The notes beneath the pieces were generated by a model, which saw only the letters and a list, made by a program, of their open reading frames with translations, was not told the origin of the DNA and did no database searches. From Herpetosiphonaceae bacterium (GTDB lineage Bacteria; Chloroflexota; Chloroflexia; Chloroflexales; Kallotenuaceae), in contig DASUTC010000139.1 in assembly GCA_036374795.1 (NCBI GenBank), forward strand, positions 1-32,144: a stretch of 32,144 nt of DNA, written 5' to 3'. Of the stretch, positions 1 to 7,514 are shown piece after piece. Numbering within the stretch: the stretch's first letter is position 1; the number at the start of each line of letters is the position of its first letter. Both the position numbers and the translations under genes were made by a program.

Positions 1-1560
1 GATAGCGAGGGCCTGATCCTCCTGACCGACGACGGCGATCTGGCCTTCCGGCTGACCCATCCGCGCTTCGAGGTGGAGAAAGAGTACCGGGTCTTGCTCG
101 ACCGCGCGCCGACTGTCGAGAATCTGCGGGCGTGGCGCGAAGGCGTCGAGCTTGAGGGTGAGATGACGATGCCCGCGTGGGTCGAGGTGCTGGAGCGAGC
201 GTCATCAGGCACCTGGATTCGCGTCGTGATGCGCGAAGGCCGCAAGCGTCAGATTCGGGAGATCGCGCGCATGCTGGGCTACGACGTACTGCGTCTGATC
301 CGCGTGCGCGAAGGCCCGCTCAATCTGGGCGAGCTTGCGCCCGGTCAATGGCGTGACCTGACGCCAACAGAAGTTCAAATGCTGCGCGCACACACTCAGC
401 ATATTCCTTCGCGCGCCGCCGAGGAGGAGGCAGAACGCCGTATGGCAGATCGAAACCGACCCGAAGGTCGTCGGCTGCGCGTGATTCGTGGAGTGCGACG
501 CCCTTCGTTCGATAGACAAGATTCACCCGCTAGCCAGGGCGCACCCGACACGCCAGCAGAGCCGACTGATGCGCTTGAGGCCCGGCCAGCGCCCGACGAT
601 GATCGGGCAGAGCTCTCGGACGCCGATTCTGCACAACCGCCACGATCTACGGATCGCGCTCGTCCTCGCTCACAGCAAGGGCCGAGCACGTACGACGAGC
701 GCCGCCCGCGCTCGACACCGCAGCGCGATCAGCAGCGTGGCTTCGATCGTGGTGGCGCGTCCCCACAGCGGCAGCCGCGCGGCGGGAGTGATCGCTACAG
801 AGAGGGCGGGTACCGAGAGCGCTCCGGTGGAGGCTACAATTCCGCCTCCGGCCCGCGCCGCGATGCAGATTCACGCAATCGCGGCTACGGCTCCGATCGC
901 CCTACCGATGCTCGACGCGGCTACGGCTCCGATCGTCCCAACGACGCCCGGCGCGGCTACGGCTCCGATCGTGGGCCGTCCAGCAATCAGCGGGGATGGG
1001 GCGGCGACAATCGGCGCGACTACGGCGAGCAGCGCGGCAACGAGCGGCGCGACAACGAGCAGCGCGGCAACGAGCGACGCGACTACGGCGAGCAGCGCGA
1101 CAACGAGCAGCGCGGCAACGAGCGGCGCGACTACGGCGAGCAGCGCGACGGGCCACGGGCGCGACCGTCACAGGGAACGGCAGGGCGGCGTGGCTTTGGT
1201 GGTCCTCCCCGCGATCGTGGACCGCGCAGCCAGGAAGATCGGCCTCGGCGCTCGTTCGATCCGAATCAGCGCGGCCCCTCGCGCGGCCAGGGTGCCGACC
1301 GCAGCGAGCGACCAGGCCGTCCGGCGCGACCAGGAGGGCCAGCGCGTAGCGGAAGCGGCGGTCCAGGCGGCGAGCGACGCGAAGGCGGCTTTGGCAGCTC
1401 AGGGCGCGGACGCGCGCCGGCCCGACCCGGCGGACGTTCCGGCCCAGGCCAGTATCGATCGGGGGGCGGCTCCAGCCGAGGCGGCCCGGCGCGGCCCGGC
1501 GGCAATCGCTCGCAGCGGCCAACATCGCGCGGGCCACGCAAAGGCGGCAACAACCGCTAA
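1..1560 (+). CDS. RsuA/RluB-family rRNA pseudouridine synthase, 5'-truncated, with long Arg/Gly-rich tail
   Basis: Open from the first base in frame 1, so the start lies outside the window. The first residues (DSEGLILLTDDG, then LTHPRFEVEKEY) match the RsuA/RluB core directly after the family's GRLD motif. The catalytic Asp of that motif would lie just upstream of position 1. The GRKRQIREIARMLGY segment near 237-285 is the family's C-terminal RNA-contact motif. The family isomerises uridine to pseudouridine in 16S or 23S rRNA; which site is not visible here. After about position 400 the protein becomes a tail of nearly 400 residues, made of Arg, Gly, Ser, Asp and Pro with RGYGSDR and NERRDYGEQR repeats. 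It is probably disordered and RNA-binding. Short basic tails are known in RluB-like enzymes, but this one is much longer than the catalytic part. It ends in TAA, followed by a perfect palindrome. Confidence 0.9.
   Translation, partial: DSEGLILLTDDGDLAFRLTHPRFEVEKEYRVLLDRAPTVENLRAWREGVELEGEMTMPAWVEVLERASSGTWIRVVMREGRKRQIREIARMLGYDVLRLIRVREGPLNLGELAPGQWRDLTPTEVQMLRAHTQHIPSRAAEEEAERRMADRNRPEGRRLRVIRGVRRPSFDRQDSPASQGAPDTPAEPTDALEARPAPDDDRAELSDADSAQPPRSTDRARPRSQQGPSTYDERRPRSTPQRDQQRGFDRGGASPQRQPRGGSDRYREGGYRERSGGGYNSASGPRRDADSRNRGYGSDRPTDARRGYGSDRPNDARRGYGSDRGPSSNQRGWGGDNRRDYGEQRGNERRDNEQRGNERRDYGEQRDNEQRGNERRDYGEQRDGPRARPSQGTAGRRGFGGPPRDRGPRSQEDRPRRSFDPNQRGPSRGQGADRSERPGRPARPGGPARSGSGGPGGERREGGFGSSGRGRAPARPGGRSGPGQYRSGGGSSRGGPARPGGNRSQRPTSRGPRKGGNNR
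889..1150 (+). repeat. In-frame tandem repeats inside the pseudouridine synthase tail
   Basis: Two blocks of imperfect direct repeats encode the tail. About 889-980 repeats a unit encoding RGYGSDRPxDAR. About 1015-1150 repeats units built on cgcgactacggcgagcag and cggcaacgagcgg, encoding RRDYGEQR and NEQRGNE. All unit changes keep the frame. Such blocks can expand or contract by slippage, so tail length may vary between strains. Confidence 0.75.
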
Positions 1561-1584
1561 ACAACATCCAGGGGAGAAGGACAG

Positions 1585-1614
1585 CAGGATCGGTCAAGCG
1601 CTTGACCGATCCTG
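1585..1614. terminator. Perfect 30-bp palindrome between convergent genes, likely bidirectional terminator
   Basis: Arms caggatcggtcaag and cttgaccgatcctg flank a CG centre, giving a perfectly self-complementary 30-mer. Outer bases (acag before, ttgctgt after) extend the pairing after a small bulge. It sits 24 bp after the pseudouridine synthase stop and 8 bp before the stop of the convergent methyltransferase. There is no long T-run, so termination efficiency is uncertain, but the position fits a shared terminator. Confidence 0.6.
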
Positions 1615-1622
1615 TTGCTGTC

Positions 1623-2801
1623 TCAGGCGCTCGGCACAGGCTCGCACAAGAGCACGCTCGGCTGGCCTTGCACATGGGTAAGGATGATCGTGAGCGCGCG
1701 CTGGCCCTGAAGCCGCAGTTGTTTTTCCAGCACCTGCGGATCGATCGGCGAGCCCCGCTTTTTGATCACCACCTGGCCGACTCCGAGATCGCGGAGACGG
1801 GCGCGCAGGCGCTTCAGGTTGAAGGGCATCGTCTCCAGCACCCGAAAAGCGCGCGCAAACGGCGTGGCGATCAGCGTATCCGTCGTCAGAAACGCAATCG
1901 ACTCGTCGATCTTGGCGGCGCTAAGCTGCTGCGCTAGCTGCTCGACCAGATGCGCGCGGATCACCGCGCCGTCCGGCTCGTACACATAGGCCAGCGGCGC
2001 GACGACCGGGATCGGCGGTGTGGGCACGGCGTGCAGCGTGTGGCCTTCAGGCAGCAGCACTGCGCTGCGCGTCGAGCGGCGGAGCGCGCCGAACCAGAGA
2101 CACGCCTCCTTCACATCGCCCGCCACCGATACCACCTCGACCTCACAGTCGTACGGCAGCGCATCGTAGTCGATCCCCGGCGCGACTTTGACGCCGATTC
2201 CCGCCGCGCGCGGCAGCCACGCCTCGATCAGCGACAGCGGCGGCTCGTAATCTTCGGGCTGCCACCGCCGCCGCCCGCCGCTGCGCCGGGCAGGATCGAA
2301 GAAGACGTATGCGCCCTGCGGCACGGCCCACGTCCGCACATCGACGAGCTGAAACGTCACGCGCTCGGCGACGGCATAGACCGCCGCGTTCGCCTCCGCA
2401 ATCGCCAGCCGCAGCGGATCGATGTCCAGCCCGACGACCGCCAGACCCGTCTCGGCCAGACTCAGGCCATCCCCGCCGATGGAGCAGCACACATCATAGA
2501 TCGGCCCGTCCACGTCGCGATAGCGCAGCGCCCGCTGACGCGCGACCCGCTCGCCCGAAGCCTGCTCAAGCGCCTCCCGCGTGAAATACATCCGGTCGGC
2601 GCGGCTAAATTTGGCCCGCGCCCGCTGACGCAGCAGCACCGTCTCCAGCGCCGCCGAAGCCAGCTCCGGCGTAAACGAGCTGCGCAGCGTAGCCAGATCG
2701 CGCAGCAGCGTGGCATCCACGGGCTGAAGCGATTGCGCCGCCGCCAGCGCCGCCTGGCCCGTCGGCGTGAGCAGTTGGCGAAAGGTATCGAGTGTCAGCA
2801 T
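1623..2801 (-). CDS. Class I SAM-dependent methyltransferase with C-terminal THUMP-like domain
   Basis: 392 residues from the ATG at 2801; an in-frame GTG at 2813 would add four residues, and neither has a clear Shine-Dalgarno. Residues about 104-127 (VCCSIGGDG, then VVGLDIDP) form the SAM-binding motif I and its acidic loop. FFDPARR near residue 168 sits where the motif IV catalytic loop is expected. The C-terminal third (from VGQVVIKKRG to the end) resembles the THUMP-like domain found at the end of this family, which suggests RNA as substrate. The real substrate is unknown. The gene is convergent with the pseudouridine synthase and downstream of dnaA on the same strand, separated from it by about 317 bp. 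Confidence 0.8.
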   Translation of the reverse strand: MLTLDTFRQLLTPTGQAALAAAQSLQPVDATLLRDLATLRSSFTPELASAALETVLLRQRARAKFSRADRMYFTREALEQASGERVARQRALRYRDVDGPIYDVCCSIGGDGLSLAETGLAVVGLDIDPLRLAIAEANAAVYAVAERVTFQLVDVRTWAVPQGAYVFFDPARRSGGRRRWQPEDYEPPLSLIEAWLPRAAGIGVKVAPGIDYDALPYDCEVEVVSVAGDVKEACLWFGALRRSTRSAVLLPEGHTLHAVPTPPIPVVAPLAYVYEPDGAVIRAHLVEQLAQQLSAAKIDESIAFLTTDTLIATPFARAFRVLETMPFNLKRLRARLRDLGVGQVVIKKRGSPIDPQVLEKQLRLQGQRALTIILTHVQGQPSVLLCEPVPSA

Positions 2802-3118
2802 AGGCCGTAGCACCGCTTAAAAGATGTGCGGGCCGACGAACGTGGTCGGCCCGCAGAGGGGAAGCCAAACTCGTGTCTAGCACGATCGAACCTGTCGTCC
2901 GATCGCCGTAACGCCCGCCAACCGATGCACTCAGCGATTCTCTGGGGGCGGAACGTCCGGCACGGTAGCGTCATAGTGCTATGAGCAGTTACGGAAACAC
3001 GAGCCTGGCATTGCTATTTTGCCCATCGTGACCTGGCTGCCATCGCGGCGCGCAGCCGGTGCGGCCTGCGCCCGTTCAGTCGTCGATGGCAATCCAGCGC
3101 CATCCTCCGATCGCGCGC
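2802..3118. other. Intergenic region between dnaA and the methyltransferase
   Basis: I see no coding sequence, tRNA or known riboswitch here. The only clear structure is the hairpin at 2828-2854, listed separately. The rest is mixed sequence with scattered CGATCG sites. Confidence 0.5.
2828..2854 (-). terminator. Hairpin downstream of dnaA, possible terminator
   Basis: Arms gcgggccgac and gtcggcccgc (10 bp) enclose a 7-base loop. Read on the minus strand the stem is followed by acatcttttaa, a weak T-rich stretch. It lies 265 bp past the dnaA stop and just before the methyltransferase start, so it could terminate dnaA transcription or act in the methyltransferase leader. Confidence 0.4.
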
Positions 3119-4555
3119 CTACATCGCCGGAGCGTTGCCATTATACAGCCGGTTGCGGATCTCAAGCACATCAGAGCGCAGCCGCGAGTCGGTGTTGAGC
3201 TGCTCGGCGATCTTCTCGCAGCCGTGGAGCACCGTGGTATGATCGCGGCCACCGAGCGCCGAGCCGATCTCGACCAGGCTCGACTCTGTCTCTTCGCGCA
3301 TCAGGTACATCGCTATCTGGCGCGGCACGACGATATTGCGCGACCGCTGGCGTCCTTTGAGGATCTTGGTATCGACGCCGTAGTACTTCGACACCGACTC
3401 CAGAATCGCCTCGGTGGTGATCCGCTGGCGGCGCGAGTTTTCCAGAAGCTCGCTGAGCGCCGTGCTGGCAAGCTCGACCGAGATCGACTGGCGATTTAGG
3501 TTGGCAAAGGCGACCACCCGGTTGAGGCTGCCCTCAAGCTCGCGAATGTTCGACTGGATGCGATGCGCCAGGAAATCGATCACCTCGTCGGGCACGCGCA
3601 CATTCAGCGACTCGGCCTTGCCGCGCAGAATCGCCGTCCGCGTTTCAAGATCGGGCGACTGAACATCGACGATCAGGCCCCACTCGAAGCGCGAGCGCAG
3701 CCGCTCTTCCAGCGTCACGATCGCCTTGGGCGGCTTGTCGGAGCTGATCACGATCTGCTTGCCAGCGCCATGCAGCGTGTTGAACGTGTGGAAGAACTCT
3801 TCCTGCGTTGCCTCTTTGCCGGTGATAAACTGAATATCGTCGATCAGCAGCACGTCGATGTTGCGATAGCGCAGCCGAAACTCTTCGGTATTCTGCCGCC
3901 GGATCGCGTTAATCAGATCGTTGGTAAACTTTTCCGACGAGACATACAGCACGCTGACTTCGGGATTGGCATCCAGGGCATAGTTGCCGATCGCGTGGAG
4001 CAGGTGGGTCTTGCCCAACCCCACGCCGCCGTACAGAAACAACGGATTATAGGCACTCGCGGGATGCTCGGCCACAGCCAGACAGGCTGCGTGCGCGAGC
4101 CGGTTGGACGAGCCGACAATGTAGGAGCTGAAGGTATAGCGCGGATTAAGCATCGCCATACGTGGCGTCGGCAGCTCAAGCTGCTGCGCGCCAGCGTTAT
4201 GCGAGCGGGTCGAGGTATAGTTGCCGCTCAGGTAGCCCGTCGCTCTGCCTGCGTAGCCGTTAGGCTTGGGCACCTCGCGATCCTCGTCGGCGGCAGGCGG
4301 TGCGTCCCCACTTGCCCCGATCACCACCTGCACCTGCACGGGATAGCCCAGGATCGTGTGCAGCGTGTCACGGATCGGGGTGACATAGCGCCCTTCCAGC
4401 TTCTCACGTGCGAAAATGTTCGGCGTCCCGATAATCGCCTGGTTATCGGCCAGATCAACGAGCGTAGTTTCTTTGATCCAGGTATCAAACTCACTACGCG
4501 GCAGTTGAAGCTGGAGATCGCCGAGCGCCGCCTGCCAGATTTGTTTCGTATTCAA
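3119..4555 (-). CDS. dnaA: Chromosomal replication initiator protein DnaA
   Basis: 478 residues, usual length. Domain I (about 1-80) starts with [10 protein letters not shown] and contains the FDTWI core. A linker runs to about 130. The AAA+ domain III has Walker [10 protein letters not shown] (176-184), Walker B LLIDDIQF (236-243), sensor 1 near SSDKPP (271) and the LRSRFEWGL arginine-finger region (286-294). Domain IV ends with the DNA-binding signature [10 protein letters not shown] (436-445). DnaA binds 9-mer boxes and opens the origin using ATP. The start is TTG at 4555, preceded by taggaggcatc, an excellent Shine-Dalgarno at correct spacing, and no ATG fits better. The upstream region carries DnaA boxes and a promoter. 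dnaN and rpmH, frequent neighbours elsewhere, are not in this window. Confidence 0.98.
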   Translation of the reverse strand: MNTKQIWQAALGDLQLQLPRSEFDTWIKETTLVDLADNQAIIGTPNIFAREKLEGRYVTPIRDTLHTILGYPVQVQVVIGASGDAPPAADEDREVPKPNGYAGRATGYLSGNYTSTRSHNAGAQQLELPTPRMAMLNPRYTFSSYIVGSSNRLAHAACLAVAEHPASAYNPLFLYGGVGLGKTHLLHAIGNYALDANPEVSVLYVSSEKFTNDLINAIRRQNTEEFRLRYRNIDVLLIDDIQFITGKEATQEEFFHTFNTLHGAGKQIVISSDKPPKAIVTLEERLRSRFEWGLIVDVQSPDLETRTAILRGKAESLNVRVPDEVIDFLAHRIQSNIRELEGSLNRVVAFANLNRQSISVELASTALSELLENSRRQRITTEAILESVSKYYGVDTKILKGRQRSRNIVVPRQIAMYLMREETESSLVEIGSALGGRDHTTVLHGCEKIAEQLNTDSRLRSDVLEIRNRLYNGNAPAM

Positions 4556-4641
4556 AGATGCCTCCTACATACTACCGGCCAATGCGAGGGCTGGTACACG
4601 CCGCACAGCGTTGTGTGTAGGGATATTGAGCATTAAGAGCG

Positions 4642-4658
4642 TCAGGTCAATCACCTGA
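4642..4658 (-). promoter_or_regulatory. Palindrome just downstream of the dnaA promoter
   Basis: TCAGGT and ACCTGA flank CAATC. On the minus strand this lies a few bases after the predicted transcription start and about 90 bp before the dnaA start codon, a position suited to an operator or leader hairpin. No regulator is identified. Confidence 0.35.
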
Positions 4659-4669
4659 ACGTGACGGCG

Positions 4670-4698
4670 ATCATACTCGATCAGCGGCTAATCTTCAA
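4670..4698 (-). promoter_or_regulatory. Predicted sigma-70-type promoter of dnaA
   Basis: On the minus strand a -35 TTGAAG (4693-4698) and a -10 TATGAT (4670-4675) are separated by exactly 17 bp. Transcription would begin near 4663, giving a dnaA leader of roughly 110 bases. Confidence 0.55.
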
Positions 4699-4803
4699 GA
4701 GGAAAAAGGGTGCTCTTGCATAAGAGTTTTTTATAGTAGTCCCTGAGTTGCCTATAGCGCCCGTGATTGAAGGCGGTGTAAAGTGGGGAAAATTTTGGAT
4801 AAG

Positions 4804-4825
4804 TTATCCCCAGGCATGTGGATAA
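4804..4825. promoter_or_regulatory. DnaA-box inverted pair, copy 1
   Basis: TTATCCCCA, four bases (GGCA), then TGTGGATAA, the reverse complement of the consensus TTATCCACA. A further box-like TTTGGATAA overlaps on the left at 4794-4802. Confidence 0.85.
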
Positions 4826-4838
4826 CGTCCGACACTTT

Positions 4839-4879
4839 GATTAAGTGATTGCTAAGCGCGGCTTTACAATCACTTAATC
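4839..4879. repeat. 13-bp inverted repeat inside oriC
   Basis: GATTAAGTGATTG (4839-4851) and its exact reverse complement CAATCACTTAATC (4867-4879) flank 15 bases. It lies midway between the two DnaA-box pairs and could form a cruciform or bind a dimeric protein. Confidence 0.75.
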
Positions 4880-4911
4880 TTTGATCGGGCCATCGTAGAA
4901 TAATCCACGAG

Positions 4912-4933
4912 TTATCCCCAGGTCTGTGGATAA
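4912..4933. promoter_or_regulatory. DnaA-box inverted pair, copy 2
   Basis: TTATCCCCA, four bases (GGTC), then TGTGGATAA. It differs from copy 1 only in the spacer. Another minus-strand box, TTTTCCACA, follows at 4945-4953. Confidence 0.85.
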
Positions 4934-5048
4934 CTCGCAAAGCCTGTGGAAAACCTTTGCTGCAAACTGAAGATTACAAGATTATGACTCGTCGTGTTTA
5001 CCATAAAGATTTTCGATATAACGGAGCGACAAGATCCGATACCGCCGC

Positions 5049-7514
5049 TTACCAGGCCAGCGTGAGGTCGCCGGTGGCTGTGGTGCTGAGATCGATGTAG
5101 CGGCTTTCGCGGGATCTGACGATCGGCGGCGTCTGGCGCTGGCCGTTGAGCACTGCCTGCACCGTGTCGGGCGCTTCCGCAGGCAGCAGCACGTGCAGAT
5201 CCACGCTAGCGCCGCTGCCGGTCCAGCTCAGGCGCAGCCCATCGGGCGTACGCTCCCAGCGGTAGGCCACGTAGCCATTCGAGGCACCGTAGCGCACCGT
5301 CACCGTGGCGGAGTCCACCTCGCGAGTGCTCGACCAGCGCGGCGCGATCGTCGCGCGCGAGAAGCGCACGTCCTGGTCGGTGACGCCCGCCGCGCCCTCG
5401 ATCAGCGCCGCCAGCATCGCCGACGATCCCCACCCATCGGTAGGGATCGTCGCAGCGCCCGAAATGCCGGGCTGCCCGATCGGGTGATACCACAGGTAGG
5501 ACGCGCCAGTGCCCGCGATCAGGCTGTAGTAGCGCTGCAAAATATCGAAGCCGTACGCCTCGTGGCCGTGGCTGAACGCACCGCGCGCCAGCTCGCCGCC
5601 GACCAGCGGCATGATTCCACCGTTGACGTACTCACCCGGTCGATGGCCCTGAGCATGTTCGGGCATGCTTGTCACGCCGGCAGGAAACGGCGGATCGATC
5701 GAGTACCACTCGGCAAACGACTGATCGGGCGGGCGACGACGCGCCTGGTACTCGCTGATGATCGCGTCGGCCCGCTCCGGCGTCATGCCCTGCCGGTTGA
5801 GCGCGTACGCATTCGAGAGCGAAAGCTGCTGCGCCTCGTCCACCGGCACCTCAACGGGCGTGAGATGGACCATGTGACGATAAAACGTGCCGTTCCAGGC
5901 CAGTGCGTTGAGCCGCTCGATCAGGCTGCGCGACTCCGCCCGCCAGTGCGCGGCGCGCTCGCCGTCGCCGAGATGCTCGTACATACGTGCCAGCAGCTCT
6001 ATCGCGTGGGCGTAGCCGGTGTTATCGCCGTGGAAGATCGACCACCTGGTCTGCTCGTCGATCCAGTGGCGCGGCGCGACGTTGCCGTCGGGTGAGATCG
6101 TCGGCTGACCGATCTCAAAGTCCCAGGTGTCGATCGTGAACGGACGCTTAACCAGGCGGTGGTTCTGATCCCAGCGCTGCGGATCGGTCATGGCGTAGCT
6201 CAAGCCGCGCTCCATGGCCGCGATCTGCCGTCTGAGCCAATCGTCATCGCCGGTTGCCTGCCACGCGCGATACACGCCCTCGATGAACAGGTATTCCAGA
6301 TCGGCCTCGACCTCCTTGCGTCCGTGGACCGGGCCGAAATCGAAGACGCCAAGGTAATCGTCGAACGCGCCATTCGGTCGCTGCAACCGCCGAAACTGAT
6401 CGAGCAGGCTGGTCATATCCTGCTCCCAGTAGGCATAGCCCTTGCCCTGATGCACATGGTCGCGCAGCCAGAGCAGCGGATTGTCGGGCGAGCGATAGCC
6501 CCGCACCGCGTGCCCGTCGAAGGCGTACTCGGAGATGTCCTGGTCCATGAAGGCCTTAACACGCGGGATTAGCTCGTCGAAGCGCGGCTCGCCCGTTACG
6601 ATCGCGGTCGTCGCATCCAGCCGAAACACATCGGTTGTCACCCCGGCGATCCGCCCATCGATCACCACGACCGCGCCGTGCGGGCCGAGCGCGCCGCGCG
6701 CCTGATGCTCGACCTCGGTCTGGCTGGCGTCGAGCGTGACGCCGCTGGTCCAGAACTGACCGCGCGTATCGCCCCAGAAGACCGTTGCCGCGCCGCTGGC
6801 CTCGGTTTCGAGCACCGCGCGCACGGTTTGAAGCGGCTGAATCGTTTGATCGGTGCGCTTGAGGCTCGCGCGCTGCGGGGCCGGTGTGGCCTCAGACGCG
6901 CGCAGCAGCGAGTGAGCTGGAAGCCGTGACAGCGCCTCGTCGCCCAGCGGCGCAAGCTGCGCCGGGCCTCCGGCAGGCTGCTCGAAGCGCGCCCGCTCGA
7001 AATACTGCGTCTGCCCGCCGTCGCGGCTGTACACCTCGGTCAGCGGCATGCCAAGCACCGTCTCGCCGCCATACTGCTCCCAGAACGTGCGGAACGCGCC
7101 GCAGAGATTGTGGCCGGTCGCGTCGAAGAAGAGGCACGTCGAGTCCGCGCGCGGCGTGTCCGGCTGCGTTTCGATACGCTGCAAGGCCAGCGACTCCGCG
7201 CCGAGATCGCCCAGCCGAACCTGACCATCGCCGGTCAACTCGAAGCGCGCCCGCTCGAAATACTGCGTCTGCGCGCCGTCGATCCAGAGCTCCTCGGTCA
7301 GGGGCAGGCCAAAGGTTGCCACGCCGTCATGCTGCTGCCAGAACGTGCGGAACGCGCCGCGCAGCGTATGGCCGTTGGCAAAGCCCAGCGCATCGGGCCT
7401 GGGCGTGGGCGTGACGACCGGCGTCGGCGTTGGCGCAACCTCCACCGGAATGTTCGAGCAGGCGACAAGGAGACAGAGCCACAGGCTGCATCGGAGCAGC
7501 GCCAGCCGCCGCAT
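5049..7514 (-). CDS. Lipoprotein with two LGFP-like repeats and a six-hairpin glycosidase-like domain
   Basis: 821 residues from the ATG at 7514, which overlaps the TGA of the upstream methyltransferase and has aggtgg at Shine-Dalgarno distance; an in-frame start 45 bases earlier is less likely. The N-terminus is a lipoprotein signal (LWLCLLVAC, Cys19) followed by a Thr-Pro linker. Two repeats (about 41-90 and 127-180) share GAFRTFWxQ, FG/LG-x-PLTE and GQTQYFERARFE; such LGFP-like repeats are thought to bind cell-wall or surface glycans. From about 320 to 710 come motifs typical of (alpha/alpha)6 six-hairpin glycosidases: WLRDHVHQGKGY, EVEADLEYLFIEGVYRAW, GDNTGYAHAIELLARMYEHLGD and YVNGGIMPLVGGELA. 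A beta-rich C-terminus follows. It probably acts outside the membrane on a polysaccharide. The glycoside hydrolase family and substrate cannot be fixed by eye. Confidence 0.75.
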   Translation of the reverse strand: MRRLALLRCSLWLCLLVACSNIPVEVAPTPTPVVTPTPRPDALGFANGHTLRGAFRTFWQQHDGVATFGLPLTEELWIDGAQTQYFERARFELTGDGQVRLGDLGAESLALQRIETQPDTPRADSTCLFFDATGHNLCGAFRTFWEQYGGETVLGMPLTEVYSRDGGQTQYFERARFEQPAGGPAQLAPLGDEALSRLPAHSLLRASEATPAPQRASLKRTDQTIQPLQTVRAVLETEASGAATVFWGDTRGQFWTSGVTLDASQTEVEHQARGALGPHGAVVVIDGRIAGVTTDVFRLDATTAIVTGEPRFDELIPRVKAFMDQDISEYAFDGHAVRGYRSPDNPLLWLRDHVHQGKGYAYWEQDMTSLLDQFRRLQRPNGAFDDYLGVFDFGPVHGRKEVEADLEYLFIEGVYRAWQATGDDDWLRRQIAAMERGLSYAMTDPQRWDQNHRLVKRPFTIDTWDFEIGQPTISPDGNVAPRHWIDEQTRWSIFHGDNTGYAHAIELLARMYEHLGDGERAAHWRAESRSLIERLNALAWNGTFYRHMVHLTPVEVPVDEAQQLSLSNAYALNRQGMTPERADAIISEYQARRRPPDQSFAEWYSIDPPFPAGVTSMPEHAQGHRPGEYVNGGIMPLVGGELARGAFSHGHEAYGFDILQRYYSLIAGTGASYLWYHPIGQPGISGAATIPTDGWGSSAMLAALIEGAAGVTDQDVRFSRATIAPRWSSTREVDSATVTVRYGASNGYVAYRWERTPDGLRLSWTGSGASVDLHVLLPAEAPDTVQAVLNGQRQTPPIVRSRESRYIDLSTTATGDLTLAW

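Larger units (their letters stand above)
4700..5048. other. oriC: Probable chromosomal replication origin (oriC)
   Basis: The region lies directly upstream of dnaA and is visibly more AT-rich than its surroundings. DnaA boxes are TTATCCCCA at 4804 and 4912 on the plus strand. On the minus strand they are TTATCCACA at 4817-4825 and 4925-4933 (perfect consensus), TTTTCCACA at 4945-4953 and TTATCCAAA at 4794-4802. Two box pairs form near-identical inverted modules 108 bp apart. Between them lies a 13-bp inverted repeat. AT-rich stretches near 4715-4740 and 4965-5025 are candidate unwinding elements. Clustered consensus boxes beside dnaA are the accepted hallmark of bacterial oriC; the exact limits are inferred. 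Confidence 0.88.

Noticed and set aside
488..1681. Long open frames in other frames over the pseudouridine synthase tail
   Set aside because: They are Ala/Thr- or Arg-rich shadows of the repeat-coded tail, with no start signal or family likeness.
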